The translations under genes and the position numbers were made by a program. Below are positions 21,626-34,661 of a stretch of 64,000 bases of DNA, in pieces. The notes beneath the pieces are model-generated. The model was not told the DNA's origin and did no database searches. It worked only from the letters and a program-made list of their open reading frames with translations. Position 1 is the stretch's first letter. Every line of letters begins with the position of its first letter. Origin of the DNA: Eucalyptus grandis (taxonomy: Eukaryota > Streptophyta > Magnoliopsida > Myrtales > Myrtaceae); the NCBI RefSeq assembly GCF_016545825.1, contig NC_052622.1:1803001-1867000 (forward strand), given 5' to 3'.

Positions 21626-23980
21626 TGACTAGGTTTATAAGAAAGGGCATTTGGTAGGCTAACGAATGGGGTCCTTTGGGATGGCTGATAGGGGAATATA
21701 ATTTGGTTTAAGTGGTTTAACCTAAGATGGCATTTGTTTACTGATTTTCATCAGTATATGATAATTGCTTTATTAATTAATTTCCTCCAATGGGGTGATG
21801 GCCTCATAAACGCAAGACGACCTCAAACCTCCAAAAACGCTTTCTTTCGTTGTTTTCCAAGGGGAAGGTCTTATTTGGAAGGTGTGTAGTAATTAGAAAT
21901 TCTACCCAATTTTTTTCTTATTTTCTCTTCTTCTTTTTTTTTTTTTTTGGTGAAGTTTCTTCTTGGGCCGGTTTCACCTACTACTCCAACTTATAAACAT
22001 GCAGACTGGTGCCCTAACGAGAGAACCCTTGCCCTAAAATTATACGTCTGTGTGCATTTCCCATCTCAACTCATGAAAGAAGGAAGGGAGTGGCACTTGG
22101 AGGGATTGAACCATAACATGGTCTTGGGTCACTCTTATATAGGACCATATGAATGGTTTTGGTATTCCCTTGGATCAATGTAATTCCTAGAGTGCTTATC
22201 TACTTTGACCACCACATGGTTACCATAAAAGAAGTGCGATTTATCCTTTCCTATTTTGCTGGATAAAATGAAAATGCCAATCTGTTGTCCAAGAGCATCA
22301 AGTAAAGTCTAAATAGGACTTAAAGGGATGAAACTTTTTTCGATTAACTAGCGTTTGGCATTTCACCTTTTTTGCTTACTTGCAGTTTCGTCATACCATA
22401 ATTCAAAGTTAAATTGATGATTTTTAAAGAGCTACTCAGATGGATATGTTTGACATTGTAAGTCCCGCAACATGCGTGAAGAGCAATTTTATCGTCAAAT
22501 TAGCTTGACATATGAATAATGATAGATGTTGATTTTAATGAGGAGATATATGATGGTTGAAAGAACACAACAAGCACTTGTCTTGGTTAGATGTCACAAA
22601 CAGATTAGGGACCCCAATTATCCAGCCTAACCAGCATGCTCACAAGAAATGTAGGTTGGCAAACATGATCACTCAATCAAAATTTCAAGACCCTATAATG
22701 GAGTTATGGAAATGAGGGACCTCAACCAAATTGATGCACTAATTAAATCAAATACCAAAATTTTACTCAAAAGTTATCAAGGTTGAAGTTTATATTCTTT
22801 TCAATTTATATTATTAATATTCTGCACACAATGAGTTTTGCATCTACCAACTCCATCAATCAAATGAGACTAACATCAAACCTATAAAACCTGGTATCAG
22901 AACTGAGACACCTCGCGAAAGTCCATTGTCCTATTGATGTCAACTAAGACGACAACATAAGAAAAAAAAAAAGAAAAAAGATGCACAACCTCCTAGTGCT
23001 TTCATCATGGGTAGGAATTCTAATTGAATCATGAATCCACTACCCTACACCCATAATTAATAAGGGGGAAAACTACAAGACAATTTTTAGTCTCAATCAT
23101 CCACAATTCTAAATAAGGTTCCCAACCATCACAGTGTCTCTCCTAAAACTAATAGGGCCTTCCCAAAAGAAAGCTTGAATTATTTTCCCAGGTGTAGCAA
23201 CTTGCAAAGCTATGATAAAGAGTCCAATGTGGGTACAACATACTTTTGAGCCCACTGCCATTGTTGTGAGGTATCCACAATGATTTGACATCTTATCTGT
23301 ATTGCATACTTATAAAAGAAATTGGGGACCCTTGTAATAAATGACCATTTAAAACTCCTCTAATGGTATGACTTTGATAGAAAATGACACTGCATAGCTT
23401 TAGCTCCTTGCCCTCGCTTTCCTTCCAAACTTTGGGGCAAGTTCAGTTGGACCATAAATTTTTTCACCCGTTGAGGCTTTTCCTCTTTCCGGGGACTTTC
23501 TCTATCCTAACTTGACAAGGAAGATGAGCCACATATGCTGAATTTGGATACATCAAGATCTAGCTCGACAAAGCAAAATCGATATGAGGAATGGAGTCTT
23601 AAATCATCAATAGGTTTTGAGGTAAACAAGCTTTTCTACAGCATTGACCAAGGCAAGGAATTTTTGAAAATCAAATCACATATTAAAATAGCGAGCATAT
23701 ATACTTTCTTTTATTGTGCAATTTAATTTTGATTTTTCCGTTCAATTAAAAATTTGAACTTTTCAACAAACTTTTTTTTTTTTTTTGGTCAAGAACTTTT
23801 CGAAGTGAATTAACTATGGTCCTTTGATTGCAAAATCTAACAACCTTAACTAAAGTGAGTGTTGTGACCATTATGATGTTACTATTAGTTGGCGCTAATT
23901 GAGGACCACATCAATGAAATACATTGCCAAAGTAGCAAAATAAAAATACACAAGTTACCAAACAATGCAAAGGTAACAAC

Positions 23981-25075
23981 TGTAGGAAAATATTATTAGA
24001 GATATTATTAGATATTAGTGATATTACTTGATATTTTGTGATAACCCAGCAAATTTAGTTTCCTTGGTAGATTAGGATAACTAGTTTTGTTATTATATTA
24101 CCTTACTTTATTTCATCTACACATGGTTTTGTATATATACCTGTTGATTGTAACACATTATAGTGTTGAGTAACACGGTAATCCTTTAATTATTTTCAGT
24201 TCTAACTTAGTATCAGAATTTGGCTGTCCCAAATGCACTGGGATACTCGAGTGCACATCTGGAGCTCATCTAAAGCACAAATAGCATCCCAGGTTGTTCT
24301 CTTTTTCAGTCATTACTAATATCCTTTTGTCGATTTAGATCCTCAACATTGTTGTCTCGTCCAGTGATATTCTAGCAACGTGATCTCATGGCAATTTGTC
24401 CACCCTCATTGGTTCCCGTTCTCTAGTTGATGTGGTCACACCCATCTATGTTATTTACATGTATATTCTGTTTGTTTTCATGAAAGGCTCAATGCTTACA
24501 CGCGATTGGAATTGTAAACCTAGGCCTTCACCCAATACAACCGCCTCCGTTGCAATGCTACCCAATTTAGTTAAGAGTTAGTGCAACTCTTATGGTATTG
24601 ACTGCCAATGCTACCCAACTTAGTCAAAAGCTGGTGTAATTTTTTAGTGTTGGTGCCCAACAACAACGACCATCCAATAATTTATTTGATACGGTTACAT
24701 CCAAAGTAAAGAATGGCTTACACACTGAGTGGGAGTGCTCACACTTCAGCGACATTGCTTCTGCATATGTTACGCTTTTTAATTTTCTAGTCTAAAAGTA
24801 ACTTGATATTACTTACACATTGAATTTGAGGGGGATGTTTGATAATATTGTTGGACGTAATATTAGATATTAGGTTTTTTTTTTTTTATAAAAAAAATAT
24901 TTCGTTATATCCTAACAAAACAAGTTTCCGTGTTATAGTAGGATAGCTAGTTTCCTTGTTAGTTTAGACTTCATTTCATGTACATATTGTTTGTGTATAA
25001 ATACCCATCGATTGTGATGCATTATAGTGTTAAGTAATACAACAGATCATCATTTCTTATTATCGGTTCTAACCA
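23981..25075 (+). mobile_element. Non-autonomous LTR retroelement (TRIM-like), copy A
   Basis: Two similar direct repeats, 23,981-24,206 and 24,836-25,075, bracket 629 bases. Both LTRs start TGT and share ATTAGATATTAG, a CATTATAGTGTTRAGTAA block and a TTCTAAC end. Just after the left LTR, TTAGTATCAGAAT resembles the initiator-Met tRNA primer site (TGGTATCAGA). Just before the right LTR, TTGAGGGGGATG is a polypurine tract. The interior has no gag or pol frame. Clear target-site repeats were not seen, probably through decay. The style is Ty1/copia. Confidence 0.75.
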
Positions 25076-26400
25076 GGACAATCGAATCTAATTATCCAAA
25101 TCCCAGTGAAACCCAAATTATTGTATGATTGTGAAGGAAACCCCAGTGGCATTCTTTCTTTAGTGGGTTGCAGCAAGCGATCCCAAATTGAGTGGCGCCT
25201 GAAGGAAACATGTACATCTTTTATCCATTTTCCGTTCGTACAAAAGCCAGGAGCCGAAATCATTAAAAGTGAGGTTAGGGCCCTCTTAATTGCAATCAAT
25301 CTAACTTAACCCTCGAAGTCACCACCAGAATGAAATCTCCTTGAAATGCTCATCTTTTTCCCTAGTCACGCAACGCAACTCGGCCTGTAAATCAAAAAAG
25401 CAATTCGAGTCTCCCAAAGCTCGAGCTCATGTTCCAAAAACCCTTTTTAGAGGACGACGAATGATGAGCTTTAAAAGAGGAGAGAGGAAATCATTTTAAA
25501 CCGGGCATCATCTAAAGAAGTAACCCTAAAGCTGGCTTAATTACCCCTGCCCCACTAAAGTCCTAACAATCGAAAGCAATGAATAACGAGTAATCCAGCG
25601 GAGTAGTGACAGATGTCTAATGTTTTGCTGGCATGATTTTGTCGGGGTAATGGCCGGATTTCTTGCTTTTACACCATCTAATTTAAAGCAGAAAGGTAAA
25701 GAAGAGATTGAGAAAGGGGAAGAAACTAAAGATAAAGTTGAAGTACTTGACAATGACGAAAAGTGAACCGTGTTCAATTGTGCATTTACGCAATTTCCTC
25801 CTCTCCTTCTTGTTCGTCTTTTTGTCCTTTTTTAATTTAAGACCCTTTTTTTTTAAATATTTATTAATTCAGTCCCACTTTCTGAACAAAAAAGAAGGAA
25901 ATATATAGTGTAATGTAGTCAAACAAGACATGAGAGATTGGGAATTCCGAAGGAAAAGAGACGTTGCCGTGCGATAGGAATCCTAGTCCTTTTATTTACA
26001 GAAGATTTGAGTTTCAGTCCCTAGGGCTCAGGAATTTTTTCGATTTTAGCATCGTCGCCAGCTGATTATGTTCAGACATTTTGGACTCTGGCACTTGTAC
26101 ACAAAAATTGACATCTCGAGTGGCTTTTTTCACACTCTGAGGACAATGACGAGACAAGCATACAAAGGAAAGATGTAATCTCGACATTCAAATCCTTTTC
26201 TTTTCTTTTTTTTTCGATTTCTTTATTTTACCAAAAGTTTTGAAAACTTTTTGGCATCACAAAGAATTGAGTGAACTTGTGAAATATCTTGTTAACCTTA
26301 TGTATTGAATAAAATGCGAGTCATATTTCAAATAAATAGTCTCTATAATGAGATTGTCTACACTTGATGACAAAAGAGAACTGGTTAGTAATGATGTGTC

Positions 26401-26496
26401 TAATCCAAATATGAAAGTTTATTCCATAGATGTCGAGCCAACCTCATCTAATCCAAATATGAAAGTTTATTCCATAGATGTCGAGCCAACCTCATG
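26401..26496. repeat. Tandem duplication with 48-base period, private to copy A
   Basis: TAATCCAAATATGAAAGTTT begins at 26,401 and again at 26,449, each followed by CCATAGATGTCGAGCCAACC. The matching place in copy B (about 45,709-45,760) has this unit once. Confidence 0.9.
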
Positions 26497-28065
26497 TGTT
26501 TCTTTTTCTTGATTTATATTGTGTTATAAGTGAATTGGTTTTTGCTATAGGAGAACTCAACTAAATGCTAGATGAAAAGGAGTTGCCAGTATAAAGAAGG
26601 TAAAAATGAAAACTCGAAATAGTTAAACAAGAACTTACTAAATTTAACAACATTAAATGGTAAAATTGTGTCTTCATACTATATAGAATTTAAATTAACT
26701 TTCTCGTTCATCAACGACTAGGAACTTTTTTTTGCAAAAATTTTCCGTAATTCAGTAGCAATAGTGGATAGATCCTTCAAGCCTAGCGATCGCATAACAA
26801 TTTTGTATTCACAAAAAATTAAGTAAACAAAAATAAGAAGGGTTGCGCATTCTTTGTGCAGATGACTCATGAGCAGTATCTGAAATGATGGCAAGCAAGG
26901 AAAAGTGTTGTCTATACCCATCTTTATAAATAAAATAATGTAATGGATAGACTCCCATAAATTATCAAATAAAAAAATTTTAGACTTGTGTTTGCTTTTT
27001 TTGTCAGCAAAAATCTACATGCATTGTAGTAAATAAAAAAAAAAGAATTGACATATAAAAAGATTTTGCAAAATCGCCTTGTTACAAAATATTTGAGGTA
27101 TCGATTAGTGGAAAGCAATTATTGACTACATCTGTAAAAATTGTACACATATATGTGGAAAGAGAAAGAAAAACATTTCAAGTTTTGATTTTTTCTAAAG
27201 TAAGGTTTTTTTGCAAAAAAGAGAAAAGGAAATTTAAATTTTAAAATTGAAATACATGAGAAAAAAAAAAGTGGGAAGTTGCGCATTTTTTCATTTAAAA
27301 AAATCTTATTCAGAATATTTTGAGAAGGAAAAAGATTACAGTCTCTTAAAAGTAGGGGATTCCTTTTGCTTTATATAAAAATACATGTGCGTGTATTATT
27401 TTGGTAAGTATTATGTAAACAAATCGACCTAAACAACGAATAAAAAGAGTAATGAGAGATTACTGAAGGGTTGCCAAAGCGAACCATTGAGTCTCAAGGC
27501 TTGCCAATCCAAAACGGATCCAACTTCTCGGACCACGGAAAAATAGGTTTGATCTCATTAGTTTCTATTCCTCAAGTGATTCTCGATTGTGGATATCATC
27601 ATGCTTTATGAAGTCCATTCGATTCAGTCAATATCATCTTTTGACCTATTAGATGATCGACACCGAAAGGATAGGATTTTATGAAAAGGATATGATATGC
27701 AATTTGTAATCAAAGTTCATCACAACGGCTTGTCCCCACACAAAAATTCAACTTTAGAGAACTCCTTGGGGCTGCACTCATTTCCATAAGTCATGATATG
27801 ATTTAAAAAAAAAAAAAAGTACTAGGTCATTTTCATTGATCAGCATGTAAATTGAATACGCGTCTTCAAAACTTGGGGAAAAACTTAGATTAGTTCCCTA
27901 CCCAAATCGTAAGGTTTTAGTGCAAATGGACTCACTATTGTAGAGACTCGCATTCTAATATTTCTTTGAACATTTTCAGGTTAATATGTTATATTATTAA
28001 ATTTTCCTTGAAATCCACGTTCATCAAAATTAACCCAAAATTAAGTTGGGGGGGGTGTTCAAGCT

Positions 28066-28245
28066 GATTTTTTTTTTTTTTGTCCTACTCTAATCCTACT
28101 CTAACGCTCACTCTAAGACTTTTGTCTTGCCTCCTTGCAGGGCGTGGAAGTCGAAACCCATTCTTGAAATGAAATCGTCCCTACCCCAATCCCCTTTGAG
28201 AATGTAGGGATTTGAACCCCTCACCTCCTCCTTTCAATTAACTAA
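28066..28245 (-). mobile_element. tRNA-derived SINE-like insertion, private to copy A
   Basis: Read on the minus strand, a short head with TAGTTAATTGAAAGG (A-box-like) leads to GGGTTCAAATCCC (B-box-like). About 130 unique bases and a poly-A tail follow (poly-T at 28,066-28,081 on the plus strand). The flanking sequence TTCAAGCTGATT...CAATTA(A/G)CTAA is continuous in copy B at about 47,848-47,882, without the insert, so insertion followed the duplication. No clean target duplication was found. Confidence 0.6.
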
Positions 28246-28879
28246 AAAAATTGAACATGGAAGATCGATGGTTTATAAAAACGAAGGAATCATGGAGTAC
28301 ATAGATTCATGAGGGAACTTTCTAGGGGTGAGACCTTAGATTAACATCAATATTTGACCTCTCATTATCGCTTGAACCTCACTTCCAAGACTTATTAGAG
28401 GATACATGGAACTTAAAAATCTTGAATAAGTTGGGTTGTTAGCATGAAGAATATCGTATCAAAAGCCATTTCAGTAGATGTGTGGTCCCGGATGGACCTA
28501 GTAGAAGCTAGGCGTGCTTTTAGCAAATCAATCAGATGAGGGTAAAGAGCAATCTTCAAGACTCTAGGGTTTATAGAGAGTGCTGTTCTCGACAGGCTTT
28601 TAAGATAATGAAAATAGTATAGGAAAACAAACCAAACCATAAAATCGGATCGGGAGAACATATTGCTATACTCTACAGATCAATGCTCATGCAGTCGATG
28701 CTTTAAATTGCAGAATTTGTCACTTGAGAAGGGGGCCTGTGAAGTAATTACAGGAGATATTCACCTATATACAGTCAATCGATCATCACTTTTAACATTT
28801 CTTCCGGGGGACTCGATTCAAGTGGTCCCATAATCACAAATCGATACATGTACCTGCGTACAATCTGTTTTTCACCACG

Positions 28880-29500
28880 TTGTTTATAAGGAAAAGAGAA
28901 GAAAATTCCAAAAGAGTTAGGCAACTCGTACACGACATCAAGAGGCAAAAGCCGCGAGAAACTGGACTAGCAAAAACACAAAGAGCACGTTAAAATAATA
29001 GTTCGCAGTTTAAATGATTCAAAAGCGACACAAGTACCTGTTGAATTATCATGGATCTCTTATTTCCGCGGTCTCCCTCCCGTTATTAATCTAAGCTTTT
29101 GATTTGGACATCATAACATAATATCATAGTCAAATTCTGCTCAGTTTACCTCATTTACCTCATTTGTATGATTCCCTGTTCAACAAATTTCACATGGCAT
29201 TCTTAATCATACTTAAGAGGAGATGCTAAAGTATCTCACATCGATTCTTTACAATATTTATATGCTTTTTACATATATGTAAAATTCCTTCTATCGAATG
29301 GTTTAAACTTTTAAGGCAAGATGATATGTTCTTAAGCAACAGTGTTTACAAGAGTAAAAAGAAAAGAAAATTTATTTAAAAAAAAAAAAAAAAAAAAAAG
29401 AGGAACGTGTCAAAATAATTGTAGTTCACGATTCACGAGTCAAAAGCAACAGGGTGCATTCAACGTCGATTTGGCAGAAACGCTTTTTTGGTGCCTAGAA
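28880..29500. repeat. Two units of the array that is expanded in copy B
   Basis: The words AGAGGCAAAAGCCGCGAGAA, GGACTAGCAAAAACACAAAG and ACGTTAAAATAATAGTTCGC near 28,940-29,020 recur in shorter form near 29,400-29,450 (CGTGTCAAAATAATTGTAGT, GAGTCAAAAGCAAC). The corresponding array in copy B has at least five units. Confidence 0.65.
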
Positions 29501-30071
29501 GATTTCAACAGGATTGTCTGGTTCATCGTTTTGGAGAATTTGAAAGCAGCCCTTTTTGGATTTTGGCCCTTCTTTTTGCCCAAGGATTTCAACCCATTGG
29601 AACACTGTGTTTACGTCATTCAAATGGTATTTCTAAATTACTGGGGTATTCAAGTACATATTATTAGTGTCAAAGTTGGGTGAAAATTGTGTTATCTTGT
29701 TTTAGCTTGTAAGTCAAAAAAGAATTTTCTTAAAATTCAGTGTAAAATCTTGTAGGATTACTGTCGACGGCTCTAAAAAGTTAAGTTGTTAGATAAAATC
29801 ATGATTCAATATCTATATATTCCAACACTCTTTTCATGTATGCTGGACTTTTGGCCTACGACTAAATGTATAAACAAGATATATTTTGATGCATCATAAT
29901 AATTATGGAAAACAGAGTTTTATATCTTTAGGTTCTTATCAATCATGTCACAAAGTTATTTGGTGATGGGATCATAACTATTACATGTTAGCTAGTGCTC
30001 TTCATTTCTCAGTTACCTTGCTGGAAAATAACGAATGAATCGGGGAGTTATATCACGACAAAGTTCAAGAA

Positions 30072-30140
30072 AAAGTGCGATTGGGGATGACATTATTGGA
30101 AAAAAAAAAGTGTGATTGGGGATGACATTATTGGAAAGGT
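30072..30140. repeat. Tandem duplication of ~40 bases, private to copy A
   Basis: AAAGTGCGATTGGGGATGAC and AAAGTGTGATTGGGGATGAC stand side by side, each followed by ATTATTGGAAA. Copy B (about 51,503) has one diverged unit. Confidence 0.85.
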
Positions 30141-30420
30141 AATTGGAAGGAGTACATATTTAATGCTCTCTTATTGGACCTTGCCCAATCCGATAAGGTG
30201 AGACCACAACAAAATTCGATTTATTTCTTTATTTATGCCAACGCTGAGGACTCCATTCAATGTTTCCAGATGGTAGATGGATGTCTTTTTTCCATCAAAT
30301 TAGGCGGCTTGTATTACTATTTGACATGCATTTTCCATGGAATTAATTAAATATGTTGACTAATGTAAGCTCAGATGCTTTTCTTGTGGACCGTTTGTGA
30401 TTTTGTTTACTTTTTGGCTT

Positions 30421-30455
<35 letters not shown>

Positions 30456-30458
30456 TAG
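30421..30458. repeat. (ATATAC)n microsatellite
   Basis: About six ATACAT units stand in a row. The matching region of copy B (about 51,730) lacks the expansion. Confidence 0.9.
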
Positions 30459-31485
30459 TCTTAGCAATTACATTTTACTTTTTAAAAGGAAAGTAGAAGT
30501 ATTCCCCCACCTGTGCGCTTAGCCAAAAAATAAAAATAGAAATACCCAATAATGCATTAAATATGCAATAAACCATGCTAAGTTTATTCATATATGAATT
30601 TGTGGAAAGTAGTCAAAGTGCCCCATATATAAGAAAAGAATATTCACACATATCAATAATTTATTAAATATGCTTGATCTATTCTTGGTTGAATAATAAG
30701 TTATATAGGCATAGTGGCGAAAATTCAACCTCAATCACTATCTTTGAGTTTTTTTTTTTTTTAACTCCTTGTAATTCTTACATATATATAATACTTTGGT
30801 AAAACATTATAGTATTTCCTACTTTTTACACTTCATAGAAAAAGTACACAAACCAATCCATCCTTCAAAAATAAAATATTAAAAATCCGGGGCAGTTATC
30901 GTTTCTATGTGCTGCCTAACCTGGTTAGAGTCAAAAGGAACAAAAGGACCACGACCTCGCCAAATGTAAGGTACGATCAACTTCTTCTATTGAAAAGCAG
31001 TACCAAACCCTCCATGTGTTCATTATTCAATGTTTTTTGGGGATGTCCGAATCAACCTGTTGAACCGGTTGAACCGGAAAGCGGGACCATGGCCAATCCG
31101 GGTGTTACTTGAAAATTGGAATGGTCAACAACTGATCAAGGCCGACATTGACTTGGTTGAACAGACCAACCGAAGACCACGGTCTTTATCTTTAACTAGC
31201 CTGGATATTTTCATCTGTCTAGAGGTTTCAATAATTATATAATCAAAAAAATTTAGTTCTATTGGGAAAATCTGTCAACCCAGCAATTCAACTGGCACAC
31301 TGGAAGCTAGGCCGGTTTTTTGGCCGGTCCAGGTTTAAAATCACTGCGATTATCAGCAAGGAAAATAATTATTGGACTTAAGTTCTCAACATTTTTTTAT
31401 ATTATCCTGTCAAGAACAAATGTCTGCTTGTTGGGCTCATTAATTACATCCAAGGAAAAAAAAAATTACAAAGGATCAATGCCTA

Positions 31486-31605
31486 ACGTACAAGGGTTTT
31501 CCCGTCTTTCCATCTCGCCCGGAAGTCCCACGCTCCGTGCAGGTCCACGGGACCGCTCGTGCGGATCTGCCTACCACGTCGGTGGCGTTTCCTGTTGCTG
31601 ACAAA
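31486..31605. other. GC-rich segment conserved in both duplicate copies
   Basis: This GC-rich island inside AT-rich DNA includes ACTCC...GTGCAGGTCCACGGGACC and GTGCGGATCTGCCTACCACG. It matches 55,205-55,356 (CGCACAGGTCCGCGGGACC, GTCCGGATCTGCCGCCACG). No frame is shared. It could be an old transposon piece or a distal regulatory element of the DUF506 unit. Confidence 0.55.
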
Positions 31606-32089
31606 ATAAAAAATGCTCAAGTTCCCGACCGACATCTCGGACTAGGAGAGTCGAGCAAGACATGACAGAGGCAAAATTCGCTGGGTGTCGGGAACCTTTA
31701 GTCGACAAATATAGACGTGGATAAAACGACTAAAGAATTGCAAAGCAAAGTGAAATTACAAAGTCGTCACACGTGAGCGTCGATAAATGGATCTCAATTT
31801 GATCAACAAGAGGACCACGACTAACATGAATCACGAGTTGGATGCCCGGTAACTGCCTAAGTAATGGGTCCAATAATTTCGGATGCAATTCATTCAGGTA
31901 AATCAGTATGGCCACGGAGAAGTAAGATTGACATGATCGTGTTGTCGTGGAGCCATAGATCACCAAGGCCACTAACTATGAAGATCGAAAAACATAATTT
32001 GGTGTAACTGTCAATAAGTGAAGCCACAAGCTGTTAAAGTAACAATTGTTGTTGGGCATAAGAGAGTGGGGAAGTAATGGCCGTCAAAG

Positions 32090-32870
32090 GGACAAAATAC
32101 TAAAAAAGTCCTAAATTTATTGTATTTGTACCAATTAAGTCTTAAACCTTTTAATTATATAAATTTAGTCTTAAAACTTTTCATATTTGTACAAATTCAG
32201 TCTATTCGGCCAATTTTGACTTGTCATCTGGTGACCGAACGTTAATGTGGCCATTTTCAAATAATTTTTTATTTTTATTTTTTTTTTCTCTTCTTCTTCC
32301 TTGGGCTTCTTCTCCGCGATGACCGACGAGGCTTGCCAGCCATTGGACAAGGGCCGCAAGCCCTTGCCACCCGCCGACAAGGGTCATGGACCTCGCCCGG
32401 CCTCTCCTAGGGCCACGGGCAAGGCCAGTCTCACCATGGCCTCATCATGGGCGAAGGCGGCCTCATCACGGGCGAAGTTGGCCTACCCAAATTTGGGCGA
32501 AGCTGCTTTAGCCGCAGCCCTTAGGCCTAGCCCATATCTAGGCAAGGTTGGGCAAGTGCCGCAACCCTTGTCGGCCACCGACAAGGGCTTTGTGACCCTC
32601 GCCAGAGCCTCGCCAACCACTATAGGAGAAGAAGCCCAAGAAAGAAGAAGAGAAAAAATTTAATAAAAAATTTAAAAAAAAATTAACACTTGTCATGTCG
32701 ACATTGGCTAGATGGCTGATGTCTATGTCAGCACCAACATGTCAAAATTGGCCGGAAAGATTAAATTAATACAAATATAAAAAGGTTTATGAGTAAATTA
32801 GTCTAAATAAAATTTTTATGACCGAATTAGTATCAATGCAATATGTTTAAGACTTTTTTGATACTTTTCC
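32090..32870. mobile_element. Fold-back DNA transposon with ~155-bp inverted ends
   Basis: The left arm (32,090-32,245) and the reverse complement of the right arm (32,700-32,870) align over their whole length. Examples are ACTAAAAAAGTCCTAAA against ATCAAAAAAGTCTTAAA, and CGGCCAATTTTGAC on both sides. The core (32,300-32,640) is GC-rich, with repeated AAGGGC/GCCTCG words. The frame it contains at 32,301-32,663 is a by-product of that composition. No clear target-site duplication was seen. Confidence 0.75.
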
Positions 32871-33856
32871 TTACTATTGAAGTGGTGGCTTTGCTTAGTA
32901 ATTACCTGTAAATACAAGTTGCTAATAGGAGTCACCTAAAATGTACTTGCACATGTATTTACTTTTGTTATAACCATTCTTGATTGTCAGCATAAGTATA
33001 AATAGTTGAATTGTAGCTTGTGTTGAGAAAACTCCTTATGATGTTTTGAAAATGACAAACATAATCAAAAACTACTAATTTGTGTATTGGTTGAGTAAAA
33101 TCAAGTGAGAGATGCATAAATCAATATGTGGATGGTGTCCTAATAAGATCATCTAAAGGTTAGGAGCTCTTTGTCAAGGTTGATCAATGTTTTGGGTGCC
33201 GAGGTGTCTACGAACTGGATGGACTTTAATATAAGGTGAACAAGCCTAGAATAGGGAGCTCAATAATGCTTGGAAGTACAATGTAAACAATTAGGTAGAG
33301 CCATAATTGTCAATATGTTTGAGAAAACAAAATCTCGATTGAAATTGATGTGATAAATATTTCGCCAATATCCAAGGTGTCCTAAGTATACAGTGAAAAG
33401 ACGAATAGAATTTGGACAAACCTTGATAGAGGGTGAACGAGAAGACTTGGAGGTAACATAATAGGTCAACGGCTAAGTGAAGTTTAGATCACCAATATAC
33501 TCATGAAGAACCATCGATAGCAATTCCTCAACCAATTAACCAGATTGGATATAATCACCAACATGCTTATAACGTCTTTATTATTTGGATAAGAAGACCC
33601 AAATATTCCTTGGACTAAACTTATTTGTCAGAAGTGATTTAACTATCTCCAAGGCCTGAAATTATGGAAAGAAGAATGGAGATAAACTAATTGGTTTATT
33701 ACCATACTCGGAAAAATGGATTATTACCAGGTGTGGCCAACTCTATTTTAGGGAACTTTACCATTACCAAAAGATTTGATTTTATGGATGACCAGATTTA
33801 TGGCTAATCAATCATCTTGAAGATCTTCTAACGGCTATTTGGAAATTGAAGATTAA

Positions 33857-34661
33857 AGGTGGGCATGATAAAATTTCTATTTCTCTATTCCCTAAAATAA
33901 GTTTGGAACAAAAATTCGTTTGATAAAACAATTTAATTTTTATATTTCTAGAACATATTTCTATTTCAGAAATAGATTTTGAGCAGAAATTAGAAGCTAG
34001 AATTTTCAGCTTTTCAATTTCTAGAACAAAAGTGATAAATCAAAACTCTTTTCATTATTCACTCTCGTCATCACCCATCGCCCACTCACCACCCATGGGA
34101 CGCCAGATGCCCACCACTCGTTACTTGCCACCAGCCACCGAACGCCAGCCGCCCATCGCTGGACACTAAACTTCGACCACCCATCGCCAATCATTGGCCA
34201 TCGATTGCTAGCCATCGAACGTCAGTTGTCAACCACTCACCACCAAACGTTGGCCACTAACCACTAGACACTCACCATTGGATGCCGGACGTCAAACTTT
34301 GAACATCACTGACTAACCGCCCATTGCCGGTTGTTGGACATTGGACGCTGACCACCGGACGCCTCCACCAATGCTGGTCGTCGGCCATTGGTCATCGGCC
34401 ACTCACCACCGAACGCTGGCCATCGACTACCGAACACTCGTTGCCGAATGCCAAACACCAATTGTCGAATGCCGAAGCCTCGCCGTCGAATACCGGCCAC
34501 TCATCGCCGAATGCCGGACACCCGTCACCACCCCTAGAAATATAAATTTTATTATGTTATCAAACGAATTTCTATTCCAAAAATAAAAATTTTGAATTGT
34601 TACCAAATACCTTTCTTTGCTCAGAAACTCATCCGGCGAAAGAGATTTTATCATGCTTGCC
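33857..34661. mobile_element. Fold-back element with degenerate minisatellite core
   Basis: The left end GGGCATGATAAAATTTCT is answered by ATTTTATCATGCTTGCCC at the right end, with further pairing of AAATTTCTATTTC-type words. The core (34,060-34,530) is built from a degenerate 10-14-base unit around CCACCATCGGACGCC. The short frames in the core follow this repeat and are not genes. Confidence 0.65.

Noticed and set aside
22889..22905. TGGTATCAGAAC, resembling an LTR primer-binding site
   Set aside because: I could not find a paired LTR or polypurine tract around it, and the site in copy B is changed to TGGAGTCAGAA.
30909..31601. Overlapping frames of 67-93 codons
   Set aside because: They lie in a segment that is duplicated at 54.4-55.4 kb, and the frames are not preserved there.
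32301..32663. 120-codon frame inside a fold-back element
   Set aside because: It lies wholly in the GC-rich core between inverted arms and is made of repeated words. No domain is visible.
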